Program-made: the position numbers and the translations under genes | The notes under the pieces: model-generated | Database searches by the model: none | Seen by the model: only the letters and a program-made list of their open reading frames with translations | What the model was told of the DNA's origin: nothing | NCBI GenBank assembly: GCA_018970785.1 | Contig: JAGWVR010000031.1 | Location: 1-36,262, forward strand | Length of the DNA stretch: 36,262 nucleotides | Source of the DNA: Planctomycetota bacterium | GTDB taxonomy: Bacteria > Planctomycetota > Planctomycetia > Pirellulales > UBA1268 | Direction of reading: 5' to 3' | Shown here: piece after piece, positions 6,962-14,049 of the stretch | Position numbering within the stretch: position 1 is the first letter of the stretch | Layout of the letters: every line of letters begins with the position of its first letter

Positions 6962-8422
6962 ATGGCAACGGGGGATCCGTCCGAGATGGCCGCCAACCGC
7001 AATTCGGTCTCGCAGTCGCTGACGATCGCGCTGATCACGTTCGTGATGCTCACGTTCGTGCTCGCGATCACTTCCTACCTCCTCTACCGCCGCGGCACCG
7101 ACGCCTCCAACGCCGCACAGTCGGCGCAGGCCGACGCCGCGAAGGCACAGACCGAGATGCGCAAGGCGGTCGACGACCGCGCGAAACTGCTGCAGATCCT
7201 CGGCTACCCGGACGACAAGGCGGTGGCCGACATCGAGACCGAGACCACCGAGGCGTTCGAGAAGCGCTTCGGCGACTACCGCGACGACGCCAAGGCCTAC
7301 ACGCGCCTCACCGATTGGCTGATGACTGCGGTGAAGAGCAAGGACGAAGCGCTCAAGAATCTCAACGCCGAGAAGGCGTCGATGGAGCAGGGCAAGGACA
7401 AGGCCCTCACCGACTCGCGGAACCGGCAGGACGAGCTCGAGCGGCTGCTCGCCAAGCAGCAGGCCGATGCCGAGGCGGAGCGGAAAGCGTTCAACGACAA
7501 CCGCGCCGAGTACGAGCAGCTCGTCAAGCGCCTCGAGGACGACCTCAAGAAGGCCAACGCCGCCGCCGACCGCTTCAACCTCGTCGTCGAGGAGATCGCC
7601 AAGGCCCGCGACTACCTCGCGCCGGAGCGGCAGACGCGGTTCCAGGCCCAGCCGCCCGAGGAGCGGATGACGACGGTGTTCGAGGAGCTGCGCGACCGGG
7701 AGCGGTCGCTGGCCCGGCAGAACGAGGTCCTCGCCGACCTGCGCGTCGCCGACCGGGCCCTCCAGGACCAGGTCCTCGCCGCGACGCCGAAAGACGACCG
7801 GATCGACGGCTTCGACGGCCGGATCGTCTCCGTCAACGAGTTCGACCGCTCGGTGCTGATCGACGTCGGTTCGACGGCTTCGCTGCCCCGGGGGCTGGTG
7901 ATGAACGTCTTCGATCCCTCCGATCCGCAACCCCCGATCGGATCCCGCAAAGGGGTCATCGAGGTGATCGACATCGAGGGACCGTCGCTCGCCCGGGCGC
8001 GGATCCGCAAGCAGGCGACGCGCGATCCGCTCCTCGCCGGTGACGGCATCGCCACCAGCCTGTGGGCGCCGGGGCGGGCCCTGGAGACGGTGTTCGTCGG
8101 CTTCATGCAGGTCGATGCCGACGCCGGCCAGGATCAGGACACGCTCACGCGGCTGGTGCAACGCTACGGCGGCACCGTCGAGCCTGCGGTGAGCCCGGCC
8201 ACCGACATGGTGGTCGACGGCGGCCTCCCGCGGATCGCGGCGGCGGGGCTCGACAAGGCCTCGGGGTGGCGCGCGGCCGACGAGAAGCGGCGCGAAAAGC
8301 AGCTCGCCGAAGCCCGACGGCTGGGGATCAGGGTCGTCGGCCTCGATCGGTTCCTCGACATGATGGGCCTCGACCGCGAGTCGTTCGACGCCACGAGCCT
8401 CGCCGGCCCCGGCGGCCGCTGA
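6962..8422 (+). CDS. Membrane-anchored coiled-coil protein with a C-terminal BRCT-like region
   Basis: 486 residues. The start is ATG 6962; ATG 6986, with GGGGA 10 nt upstream, is an equally good alternative. One transmembrane helix lies at ~19-43 ('LTIALITFVMLTFVLAI'). A long charged coiled coil follows (~50-275, rich in Ala/Glu/Lys/Arg/Asp/Gln). A small beta-rich module comes next (~283-370, 'GRIVSVNEFDRSVLIDVGS'), of a type seen after coiled coils in other envelope proteins. The last ~100 residues resemble a BRCT fold: 'FVGF', then 'LVQRYGGTVEPAVSPATDMVV', then 'ARRLGIRVVGLDRFLDMM'. That order matches BRCT strand 1, the GG turn, the T-D-hydrophobic strand and the final helix. Function unknown. 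The topology probably leaves the coiled coil in the periplasm unless the anchor is reversed. Confidence 0.8.
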   Translation: MATGDPSEMAANRNSVSQSLTIALITFVMLTFVLAITSYLLYRRGTDASNAAQSAQADAAKAQTEMRKAVDDRAKLLQILGYPDDKAVADIETETTEAFEKRFGDYRDDAKAYTRLTDWLMTAVKSKDEALKNLNAEKASMEQGKDKALTDSRNRQDELERLLAKQQADAEAERKAFNDNRAEYEQLVKRLEDDLKKANAAADRFNLVVEEIAKARDYLAPERQTRFQAQPPEERMTTVFEELRDRERSLARQNEVLADLRVADRALQDQVLAATPKDDRIDGFDGRIVSVNEFDRSVLIDVGSTASLPRGLVMNVFDPSDPQPPIGSRKGVIEVIDIEGPSLARARIRKQATRDPLLAGDGIATSLWAPGRALETVFVGFMQVDADAGQDQDTLTRLVQRYGGTVEPAVSPATDMVVDGGLPRIAAAGLDKASGWRAADEKRREKQLAEARRLGIRVVGLDRFLDMMGLDRESFDATSLAGPGGR

Positions 8423-8486
8423 TCGCGCCGTCGCGTCGCCGCCGGCACGTCCACCGGGCCGCGCCTGGAATCCCGGCGGCACCGCG

Positions 8487-8495
8487 TGGCATACT
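8487..8495 (+). promoter_or_regulatory. Possible extended -10 promoter element before the DUF1080-ThuA gene
   Basis: TG-G-CATACT lies 62 nt before the GTG start at 8558. The same nine bases occur at 26659-26667. It sits in the 135-nt gap after the coiled-coil gene, which suggests independent transcription. Confidence 0.35.
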
Positions 8496-8557
8496 CCGGC
8501 CGCGCGGGCGGGCGACGGTCGATCCCCCCGCGATCCTTCCGCGCGGAGGCGTGTGCC

Positions 8558-10138
8558 GTGGTGACTGCCCGTCGTCGATTCGTCCCGTCCGTCGTCCCGG
8601 CGCCCCGCGGAGCACACCGGCAGGCGCTGCTCGCGGCCGCGTTGGCATGCGCCGTGCTCACGGGCCGGGCTCCCGTGGCGTCGGCTGCCGAGGCCGACGG
8701 CTTCGTGCCGATTTTCAACGGCACGTCTCTCGACGGCTGGGAGGGGAAGGGGGAGTTCTGGTCCGTCGCCGACGGCGCGATCGTCGGCCAGACGACCGCC
8801 GAGAAGCCGACCAAGGGCAACACGTTCCTGATCTGGAGGCAGGGCACGCTCGACGATTTCGAGCTCCGGCTCCGGTACCGGCTCACCGGTGGCAACAGCG
8901 GTATCCAGTACCGCAGCAAGGATCTCGGCGACTCGGTCGTCGGCGGCTACCAGGGAGACATCGAGGCGGGCACGAACTATTCCGGCATCCTCTACGAGGA
9001 ACGTGGCCGGGGGATCCTCGCCGAGCGCGGCCAGCGCGTCACGATCGCCGCCGACGGCACGAAGAAAACCGAGTCGATCGGCTCCAAGGAGGAGCTCCAG
9101 AAGGTCATCAAGCAGGGGGACTGGAACGACTACCGGATCGTTGCCCAGGGCACGAAGCTCTCCCACTTCATCAACGATACGCTGATGTCGGAGACGATCG
9201 ACGAGCAGACCGACAAACGCGCGGCGGAGGGGATCCTCGCCCTCCAGCTCCATGCCGGGCCGCCGATGAAGGTCGAGTTCAAGGACATCCACCTCAAGCG
9301 CACGCGGCTCGCCGACGGCCGCAAGAAGATCGTCCTCGTCGCCGGCCGCGCCAGCCACGGCCCCGGGGAGCACGAGTTCCGCGCCGGCACCCGGCTCCTC
9401 GAGAAGTGCCTCGATGCCTCGGGGCAGCGGCTGGTGACGGTGACCCACACCGACGGCTGGCCGACCGACCCGACCGCGTTCGACAACGCCGACGCGATCT
9501 TCTTCTTCGCCGACGGCGGCGGCGGCCATCCGGTGCTGCAGAGCAACCGCCTCGGGCAGATCGACGCCCTGGCGAAGCGCGGCGTCGGGGTCGCCTGCCT
9601 CCACTACGCCGTCGAGGTGCCCAAGGAGAAGGGGGGCCCGGAGTTCCTCAACTGGATGGGGGGCTACTTCGAGCCGCACTGGTCGGTCAATCCGCACTGG
9701 ACGCTGGCGGCGACCGAATTGGCCAAGGACCATCCGATCACCCGCGGCGTCAAGCCGTTCACGACCAACGACGAGTGGTACTACCACATGCGCTTCAAGG
9801 AACCGGCCGACGGGCTCGTGCCGATCCTCTCCGCCGTACCCCCCGACGCGACGCGGGAGCGCCCCGACGGGCCGCACAGCAACAACCCCGTCGTCCGTGC
9901 CGGCAAAGGATCGCGCGAGGTCCTCGCCTGGGCCTACGACCGCCCCGGCGGTGGCCGTGGGTTCGGCTGCACCGGTGCCCACTTCCACCGCAACTGGGCC
10001 GACGACGACTTCCGCCGCCTGATGCTCAACGCGCTGGTGTGGACGGCCGGCCTCGACGTGCCGCTCGACGGCGTGCCGAGCACGGTGTCGGCCGACGACC
10101 TGGCCGCGCATCTCGACGACAAGGCGCCGCGCAAGTAG
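8558..10138 (+). CDS. Secreted DUF1080 (3-keto-disaccharide hydrolase-like) and ThuA-like fusion
   Basis: About 526 residues from GTG 8558, with GGAGG 8 nt upstream. An Arg-rich N-terminus leads into a hydrophobic signal peptide ending near 'ASAAEA' (residue ~45). The DUF1080 jelly-roll domain covers ~47-248. It opens with 'FVPIFNGTSLDGWEG' and closes with the family-typical 'LQLHAGPPMKVEFKDI'. A ThuA-like, glutamine-amidotransferase-fold domain covers ~257-500 ('KIVLVAGRASHGPGEHEF', 'GVACLHYAVE'). DUF1080 members include 3-keto-disaccharide hydrolases and laminarinase-like folds; ThuA was named from trehalose utilisation. Inference: breakdown of keto-sugars or glycans outside the cytoplasm. 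Both domains recur together in planctomycetes. The substrate is not shown. Confidence 0.9.
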   Translation: MVTARRRFVPSVVPAPRGAHRQALLAAALACAVLTGRAPVASAAEADGFVPIFNGTSLDGWEGKGEFWSVADGAIVGQTTAEKPTKGNTFLIWRQGTLDDFELRLRYRLTGGNSGIQYRSKDLGDSVVGGYQGDIEAGTNYSGILYEERGRGILAERGQRVTIAADGTKKTESIGSKEELQKVIKQGDWNDYRIVAQGTKLSHFINDTLMSETIDEQTDKRAAEGILALQLHAGPPMKVEFKDIHLKRTRLADGRKKIVLVAGRASHGPGEHEFRAGTRLLEKCLDASGQRLVTVTHTDGWPTDPTAFDNADAIFFFADGGGGHPVLQSNRLGQIDALAKRGVGVACLHYAVEVPKEKGGPEFLNWMGGYFEPHWSVNPHWTLAATELAKDHPITRGVKPFTTNDEWYYHMRFKEPADGLVPILSAVPPDATRERPDGPHSNNPVVRAGKGSREVLAWAYDRPGGGRGFGCTGAHFHRNWADDDFRRLMLNALVWTAGLDVPLDGVPSTVSADDLAAHLDDKAPRK

Positions 10139-10208
10139 CGCCGCGCCCGGCGCGAATCGGATCGGATTCGGATCGGCGCCACCGGGCGCCCCCACGCGGA
10201 GCACGACG

Positions 10209-10568
10209 ATGCCACGGCTGACGGTCGACGGGGTGGGCACGTTCACGGTGCCGGAGGGGAAGCGGCTGGTCAACGCGCTGGAGGACGAGTGCGCGATCGA
10301 CCAGCTCCACGCCTGCGGCGGCATCGCCCGCTGCACGACCTGCCGGGTGACGTTCACGGCGGGTGAACCGGCCCGGATGACGAAGGCGGAACGCGACGTG
10401 CTCGCCGCCAAGGGGCTCGCCGGCACGCCGGGCCTGAGGCTTTCCTGCCAGATCACCTGCGACGGCGACATGACCGTGCAGGCGACCAGCCGGCTGGCCG
10501 GCTCGGGACGGGCCGATGCCGGCAGGCGCAGCGCCGACGCCATCGAGCCGCAGCCGGAGTGGACCTGA
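10209..10568 (+). CDS. 2Fe-2S ferredoxin
   Basis: 119 residues. Cys36, Cys42, Cys45 and Cys80 give the C-x5-C-x2-C...C ligand pattern of plant/adrenodoxin-type ferredoxins ('HACGGIARCTTC', 'LRLSC'). Cys28 and Cys84 are additional. The protein ends in a ~25-residue Arg/Ala-rich tail with no known role. It would carry single electrons in the cytoplasm; the partner is not visible among the neighbours. The gap before it holds a repeated ATCGGATCGG-type sequence (about 10155-10176). The gene converges on the phosphodiesterase gene, with 13 nt between the stops. Confidence 0.92.
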   Translation: MPRLTVDGVGTFTVPEGKRLVNALEDECAIDQLHACGGIARCTTCRVTFTAGEPARMTKAERDVLAAKGLAGTPGLRLSCQITCDGDMTVQATSRLAGSGRADAGRRSADAIEPQPEWT

Positions 10569-10581
10569 GCCGCCCGGCCGC

Positions 10582-11973
10582 TCAGCCGGCGCCGAACAGC
10601 TTCAGGACCACCGTCGCCAGGTCGGTCGCCGCCAACGGTTCCGCGCCGACGACCCCCGGTTGCGAGCAGACGAGGATCGTCTCGTGCGGCGCGGCGGGAT
10701 CGACCGCGCCGTGCGAGCCGGCGAGCAGCCGGGTGTCGAGCGGGATCGCGAACGGCAATCCCGGCGGCGGGGGCGACGAGCGGTCGACGAACAGCTCGAG
10801 CGGGTCGTACCCCGGCTTGCGGTGGATGTCGATCGACCGGGCAAACGACGGCGCCCGCGCGTCGTCGGACCACCACGGGTAGGCGAGCCAGGCGTCGAGC
10901 GATGATTCGAGGACGACGTCGCCGCACCGGCTGGCCAGCGCCGGCACCGGTGTCGCCGACAGCCCGGCCTCGACGAGCCCGCGGCCGGTGATCACGCGGC
11001 CGATCCCCGGCCGCCCGGAAAACAGCTCGCCGATCCGGCCGACCAGCGCGTCACGTTTCTCGCGCGGCAGCCCGAGCTGGAGGTAGACGTGGCCGATCTG
11101 GTGGTCGGCGAGGCACCAGGCGGCGCTGCGTTCGAAGTCGATCAACTCCCCTTGGGGAGTCGCCACGACGGCCAGCAGCGCCGCCTCGCGGAGGATGCGG
11201 TTGGGGCAGACGGCCCGGCTCACCGGCCGGATCCGGTACTCGCCGGCGACGAGCACCGTGGGGGGGGTCGGATCGACCAGGGCGGCGAACCCCTCGACGA
11301 GCCGGGCGATCTCGGCGTCGAGCTCGGCGCAGGCCGCCAGCGCCGGCGGGCTGTCGGGACCGGAGCGCTGCGCGGCGTAGTCGAGGTGGGGCAGGTAGAC
11401 GACCGCGAGATGGGGCGGCGCCCCGGCGGCGGCACGGAGGAAGGAGTCGACGATCCACCGCGTCGAGTCGATGCCGGCCAGCGGCCCCCAGAAGCGGTGG
11501 AGCGGAAAGTCGCCGAGCGCCTCGCGGAGCGACGCGTAGAGATCGGCGGGATTGGTGTGGCACCACATCGTCTCGGTGCCGTCGGCGTTGTGGCGCGGCG
11601 CCGGCAGGCAGACGAGGTCGGCCGTGGCGTGCTTGCTCTGGAGGAGGAACCAGGCGGCGGTCCGGAATCCGGGGCGCGCCTCCGCGAGCCGGTCCCAGAT
11701 CCGCGGCGATCGGTGGACCGAATCGGGGCTGATCCACATCTCGAGATGGCGCCGGCTCCGGTCCCACAGACCGTTGGCGACGATTCCGTGCCCGACCGGT
11801 CCGACCCCGGTGGTCAGCGTCGCCTGCACCGGGCAGGTGACGGCCGGAAAACCGGGGGCGAGCGGCGCGATCGAGCCGGAGGCTCCGAGCGCCGCCAGCG
11901 CCGGCATCCGCGGCAGGTCCTCGGGGCGGAGGCCGGGTACGGAGAGCACGAGGACGTGGGGGGCGGCGGACAT
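10582..11973 (-). CDS. Type I phosphodiesterase / nucleotide pyrophosphatase family protein, EboF-like
   Basis: 463 residues of the alkaline-phosphatase superfamily. The nucleophile region is 'FPAVTCPVQATLTTG' with Thr46, followed by HGIVANGLWD (62-71). Further family landmarks are 'YLPHLDY' (193-199), 'EYRIRP', 'DHQIGHVYL' and 'IDIHRKPGYDPLELF'. The first metal-ligand Asp expected just before G-L-R is not obvious; the site reads S-V-P-G-L-R. Family knowledge: proteins with these landmarks are the last member (EboF) of the ebo metabolite-traffic cluster of cyanobacteria and others. Here it is the last gene of a minus-strand operon after the UbiA-like and TIM-barrel genes, which supports that link. 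The substrate is unknown; a phosphodiester or pyrophosphate is plausible. Confidence 0.85.
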   Translation of the reverse strand: MSAAPHVLVLSVPGLRPEDLPRMPALAALGASGSIAPLAPGFPAVTCPVQATLTTGVGPVGHGIVANGLWDRSRRHLEMWISPDSVHRSPRIWDRLAEARPGFRTAAWFLLQSKHATADLVCLPAPRHNADGTETMWCHTNPADLYASLREALGDFPLHRFWGPLAGIDSTRWIVDSFLRAAAGAPPHLAVVYLPHLDYAAQRSGPDSPPALAACAELDAEIARLVEGFAALVDPTPPTVLVAGEYRIRPVSRAVCPNRILREAALLAVVATPQGELIDFERSAAWCLADHQIGHVYLQLGLPREKRDALVGRIGELFSGRPGIGRVITGRGLVEAGLSATPVPALASRCGDVVLESSLDAWLAYPWWSDDARAPSFARSIDIHRKPGYDPLELFVDRSSPPPPGLPFAIPLDTRLLAGSHGAVDPAAPHETILVCSQPGVVGAEPLAATDLATVVLKLFGAG

Positions 11974-12023
11974 GGCGACGGGTTCCCAGGGGAGCGGCGC
12001 AGTCTACGCGCTGCCGGTGCCGC

Positions 12024-12854
12024 TCACGACCACGGGGCGAGAAATGCCGCCGTGCGCCGGGCCTCCTCGACCCAGCGGTGGCGCTGGCGCGGCAACTCGA
12101 CGTGCAATCCCCCGCCGTAGCCGCCGGCCGCGAGGCAGCCGAACAGCGCCGTGAAGTCGACCGTTCCCGAGCCGAGCGGGAGGTGCTCGTGGATGCACGG
12201 CAGCGAATCGTCGACGTGGACGGTGGCGACGCGCCCGACCCACGGGGCGAGCCGCTCGGCCGTCGGCCATTCCCCGAGGCATTCCAGATGCCCGGTGTCG
12301 AGGCACAGGCGCAGCCCCGCGGGGCGGCCGAGCCGGTCGAGCAATTCGCCGTAGCGGTCGAGCGTGTCGACGAACATCCCCGGCTCCGGTTCGAAGGCGA
12401 AGGCGACGCCGCGCCTGGCGGCATGGTCGAGGACGCCGCCGAGCGCGGCGATGAGGCGCTGCCAGACGACCGCCCCCGGGGCCGCGTCGCGGACGACGCC
12501 GGCCCAACCCGACACGCACCCGGCACCGAGCGCGGCGGCGACGTCGATCGCACGGTGGAGGAAGTCGACGCGCCGCGCGCGGGCGGCCGGGTCGGCCGAA
12601 ACGAGCGTCGGCTCGTGCTTGACCGTGGGGTCGAGGAGATGGCGGGCTCCGGTCTCGACGACGCAGGCCATCCCCGCCGCGCGGAGCACGCCGCGCCAGC
12701 GTTCGATCTCGGCCGCCAGGTCATCCGCGAACGGATCGAGGCAGCCATGGTCGAGCGTGATCGCCAGCGACCGGTAGCCGAACTCACGGAGCATCGGCAC
12801 GGCCGCAAGCGCGGGGATGTCGCCGATCGAGTTGGTGCCGTAGCCGGGAACCAT
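12024..12854 (-). CDS. TIM-barrel sugar phosphate isomerase/epimerase family protein
   Basis: 276 residues, AP-endonuclease-2/xylose-isomerase-like barrel. Probable metal ligands are Glu155 ('FAFEPEPG'), Asp186 and His189 ('CLDTGHL'), His213 and Asp215 ('HVDDS') and Glu253 ('HVEL'). The family isomerises or epimerises sugars, inositols and related polyols with a divalent metal. The gene begins 6 nt after the UbiA-like gene's stop and precedes the EboF-like gene by 50 nt. The context suggests it acts on the same unknown metabolite. It is shorter than, and does not start like, the cyanobacterial EboE barrel as I remember it, so I do not assign that name. Cytoplasmic; no signal peptide. Confidence 0.88.
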   Translation of the reverse strand: MVPGYGTNSIGDIPALAAVPMLREFGYRSLAITLDHGCLDPFADDLAAEIERWRGVLRAAGMACVVETGARHLLDPTVKHEPTLVSADPAARARRVDFLHRAIDVAAALGAGCVSGWAGVVRDAAPGAVVWQRLIAALGGVLDHAARRGVAFAFEPEPGMFVDTLDRYGELLDRLGRPAGLRLCLDTGHLECLGEWPTAERLAPWVGRVATVHVDDSLPCIHEHLPLGSGTVDFTALFGCLAAGGYGGGLHVELPRQRHRWVEEARRTAAFLAPWS

Positions 12855-12860
12855 GGCGCG

Positions 12861-13793
12861 TCAACTGGGGGGCACGAGGGCACGGCCGACGAGGAACGGC
12901 ACCAGCAGCATCAGCACCGCGATCCCCCACGATTCGCCACAGGTCGTCATCGCGACGATCGCGTCGATCGTGATGATCGCCATGATGCAATTGCCGACGG
13001 TCGCCTGGACGCGACCGGGCGACGGATCGATCAATGGCAGCACGTTGCGCACGCTGAGCAGCGTGATCAGCACCGCCCACACGGCGGCCCAGTTCCCCGG
13101 CGCGCGGGCCGCGAGGAACGGCGCGGCCTCCCCGGAACGGACCGTCCACACCGATTGGGCAGCGACGAGCGCCAGCCCCGCCGCCATCGCCACCGCGCCT
13201 GCCAGCAGCGTGGGGGCCCGGCTGCGTCCCGCCTCGTCGCGGGCGTAGAGGGTGATGCCGCCGACATACGCACCCATTCCCGCCGGGATCAGCCACTGGG
13301 AGGCCTCGGTGGGCCCGCCGGCCGCGGTCATCCCGACGAGCCAGGCGAGCGACCGGCACAGTCCCATCGCCGTCGGTCCCCACGGCGTCGCCTTCGCGTG
13401 GCGGTCGTAGAGCCAGACCGCCGCGGTCAGCGCCGCGGTGACCAGGACCACGGCGGGATGACCGGTGACCCAGGCGGTGGCGGCACCGAGGAGGCCGCCC
13501 AGCGCGAGCAATCCCTGCCCGACCAGCGCCGCGGTGCCGACTCCGATCCGCCCCGACGGGAGCGGCCGCTCGGGGCGCTCCCGGCGATCCAGATCGACGT
13601 CGCAGACGTCGTTGAGGACCATCCCTGCGGCGTACAGGCACAGCCCGGCCCCGATCGCCAGCCAGGCGGCCACGGGCGGCCACCCGAGCTCCCTCGGGCG
13701 GGCGACGACGAGCCAACCGGCGAGCACGTCGGCGACGGCCGTGGCGTGGTTGGGCAGGCGCAGCAGCCGGATCCAGGCCAGGAGCGTGCCCAT
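12861..13793 (-). CDS. UbiA-like prenyltransferase homologue, EboC-like
   Basis: 310 residues with about eight membrane segments. The start ATG is one base after the upstream gene's stop. The first Asp-rich UbiA motif is intact as N61-D-V-C-D65-V-D-L-D69, followed by 'RRERPERPLPSGRI'. The second Asp-rich motif of true prenyltransferases is not evident; that region reads 'LYDRHAKATPWGPTAMGLCR'. EboC-type proteins, which I recall as 'TAVADILAG...NDVFD...ERPERPIPSG...GPLNMGLCR', share this pattern. Family knowledge: UbiA enzymes attach isoprenoid chains to aromatic or other acceptors at the membrane. EboC is needed for moving a precursor to the periplasm in scytonemin producers. Inference: a membrane lipid-carrier or transfer step for an unknown metabolite. 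Confidence 0.88.
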   Translation of the reverse strand: MGTLLAWIRLLRLPNHATAVADVLAGWLVVARPRELGWPPVAAWLAIGAGLCLYAAGMVLNDVCDVDLDRRERPERPLPSGRIGVGTAALVGQGLLALGGLLGAATAWVTGHPAVVLVTAALTAAVWLYDRHAKATPWGPTAMGLCRSLAWLVGMTAAGGPTEASQWLIPAGMGAYVGGITLYARDEAGRSRAPTLLAGAVAMAAGLALVAAQSVWTVRSGEAAPFLAARAPGNWAAVWAVLITLLSVRNVLPLIDPSPGRVQATVGNCIMAIITIDAIVAMTTCGESWGIAVLMLLVPFLVGRALVPPS

Positions 13794-13794
13794 G

Positions 13795-14049
13795 CTAGCG
13801 GTTCTCCACGCCGTCCCGTGCCACGCGCCACAGGGCGAGCTCCTCGGCCGCCCACCGGGGCCGCAGCGGCAGGCGGTCGAGTTCGCTGTACACCATCGCC
13901 GCCGGGTTGACGCCCCCCTCCTCCATCCGGCGCACGTGCCGGGCCACCGGCGGCCACCTTCCGACCGCCGGGAGCACGCCGAGCCAGATCGCCGCCAGCG
14001 CCAGCGCCGCCGTGGCCAGCCGCAGGGTTCCACCGAGCCGTGGCATCAT
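13795..14049 (-). CDS. Small membrane protein of unknown function (84 residues)
   Basis: 84 residues. The tandem ATG-ATG at 14049-14044 overlaps the YeiH-like gene's stop, and the gene ends one base before the UbiA-like gene's start. This packing is the main evidence that it is real. A single hydrophobic segment at ~10-29 ('RLATAALALAAIWLGVLPAV') could be a membrane anchor or signal. A soluble, charged C-terminal part follows, containing 'NPAAMVYSELDRLPLRP'. I recognise no domain. Its position suggests it works with the YeiH-like transporter or the UbiA-like protein. Confidence 0.7.
   Translation of the reverse strand: MMPRLGGTLRLATAALALAAIWLGVLPAVGRWPPVARHVRRMEEGGVNPAAMVYSELDRLPLRPRWAAEELALWRVARDGVENR

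Noticed and set aside
4679..10927. A very long open frame on the minus strand across several plus-strand genes
   Set aside because: It is antisense to well-supported genes with motifs (HEATH, GCGGRG, DUF1080, ferredoxin). Its residues are Arg/Pro/Gly-rich and domain-free; long antisense frames are expected at this GC content.
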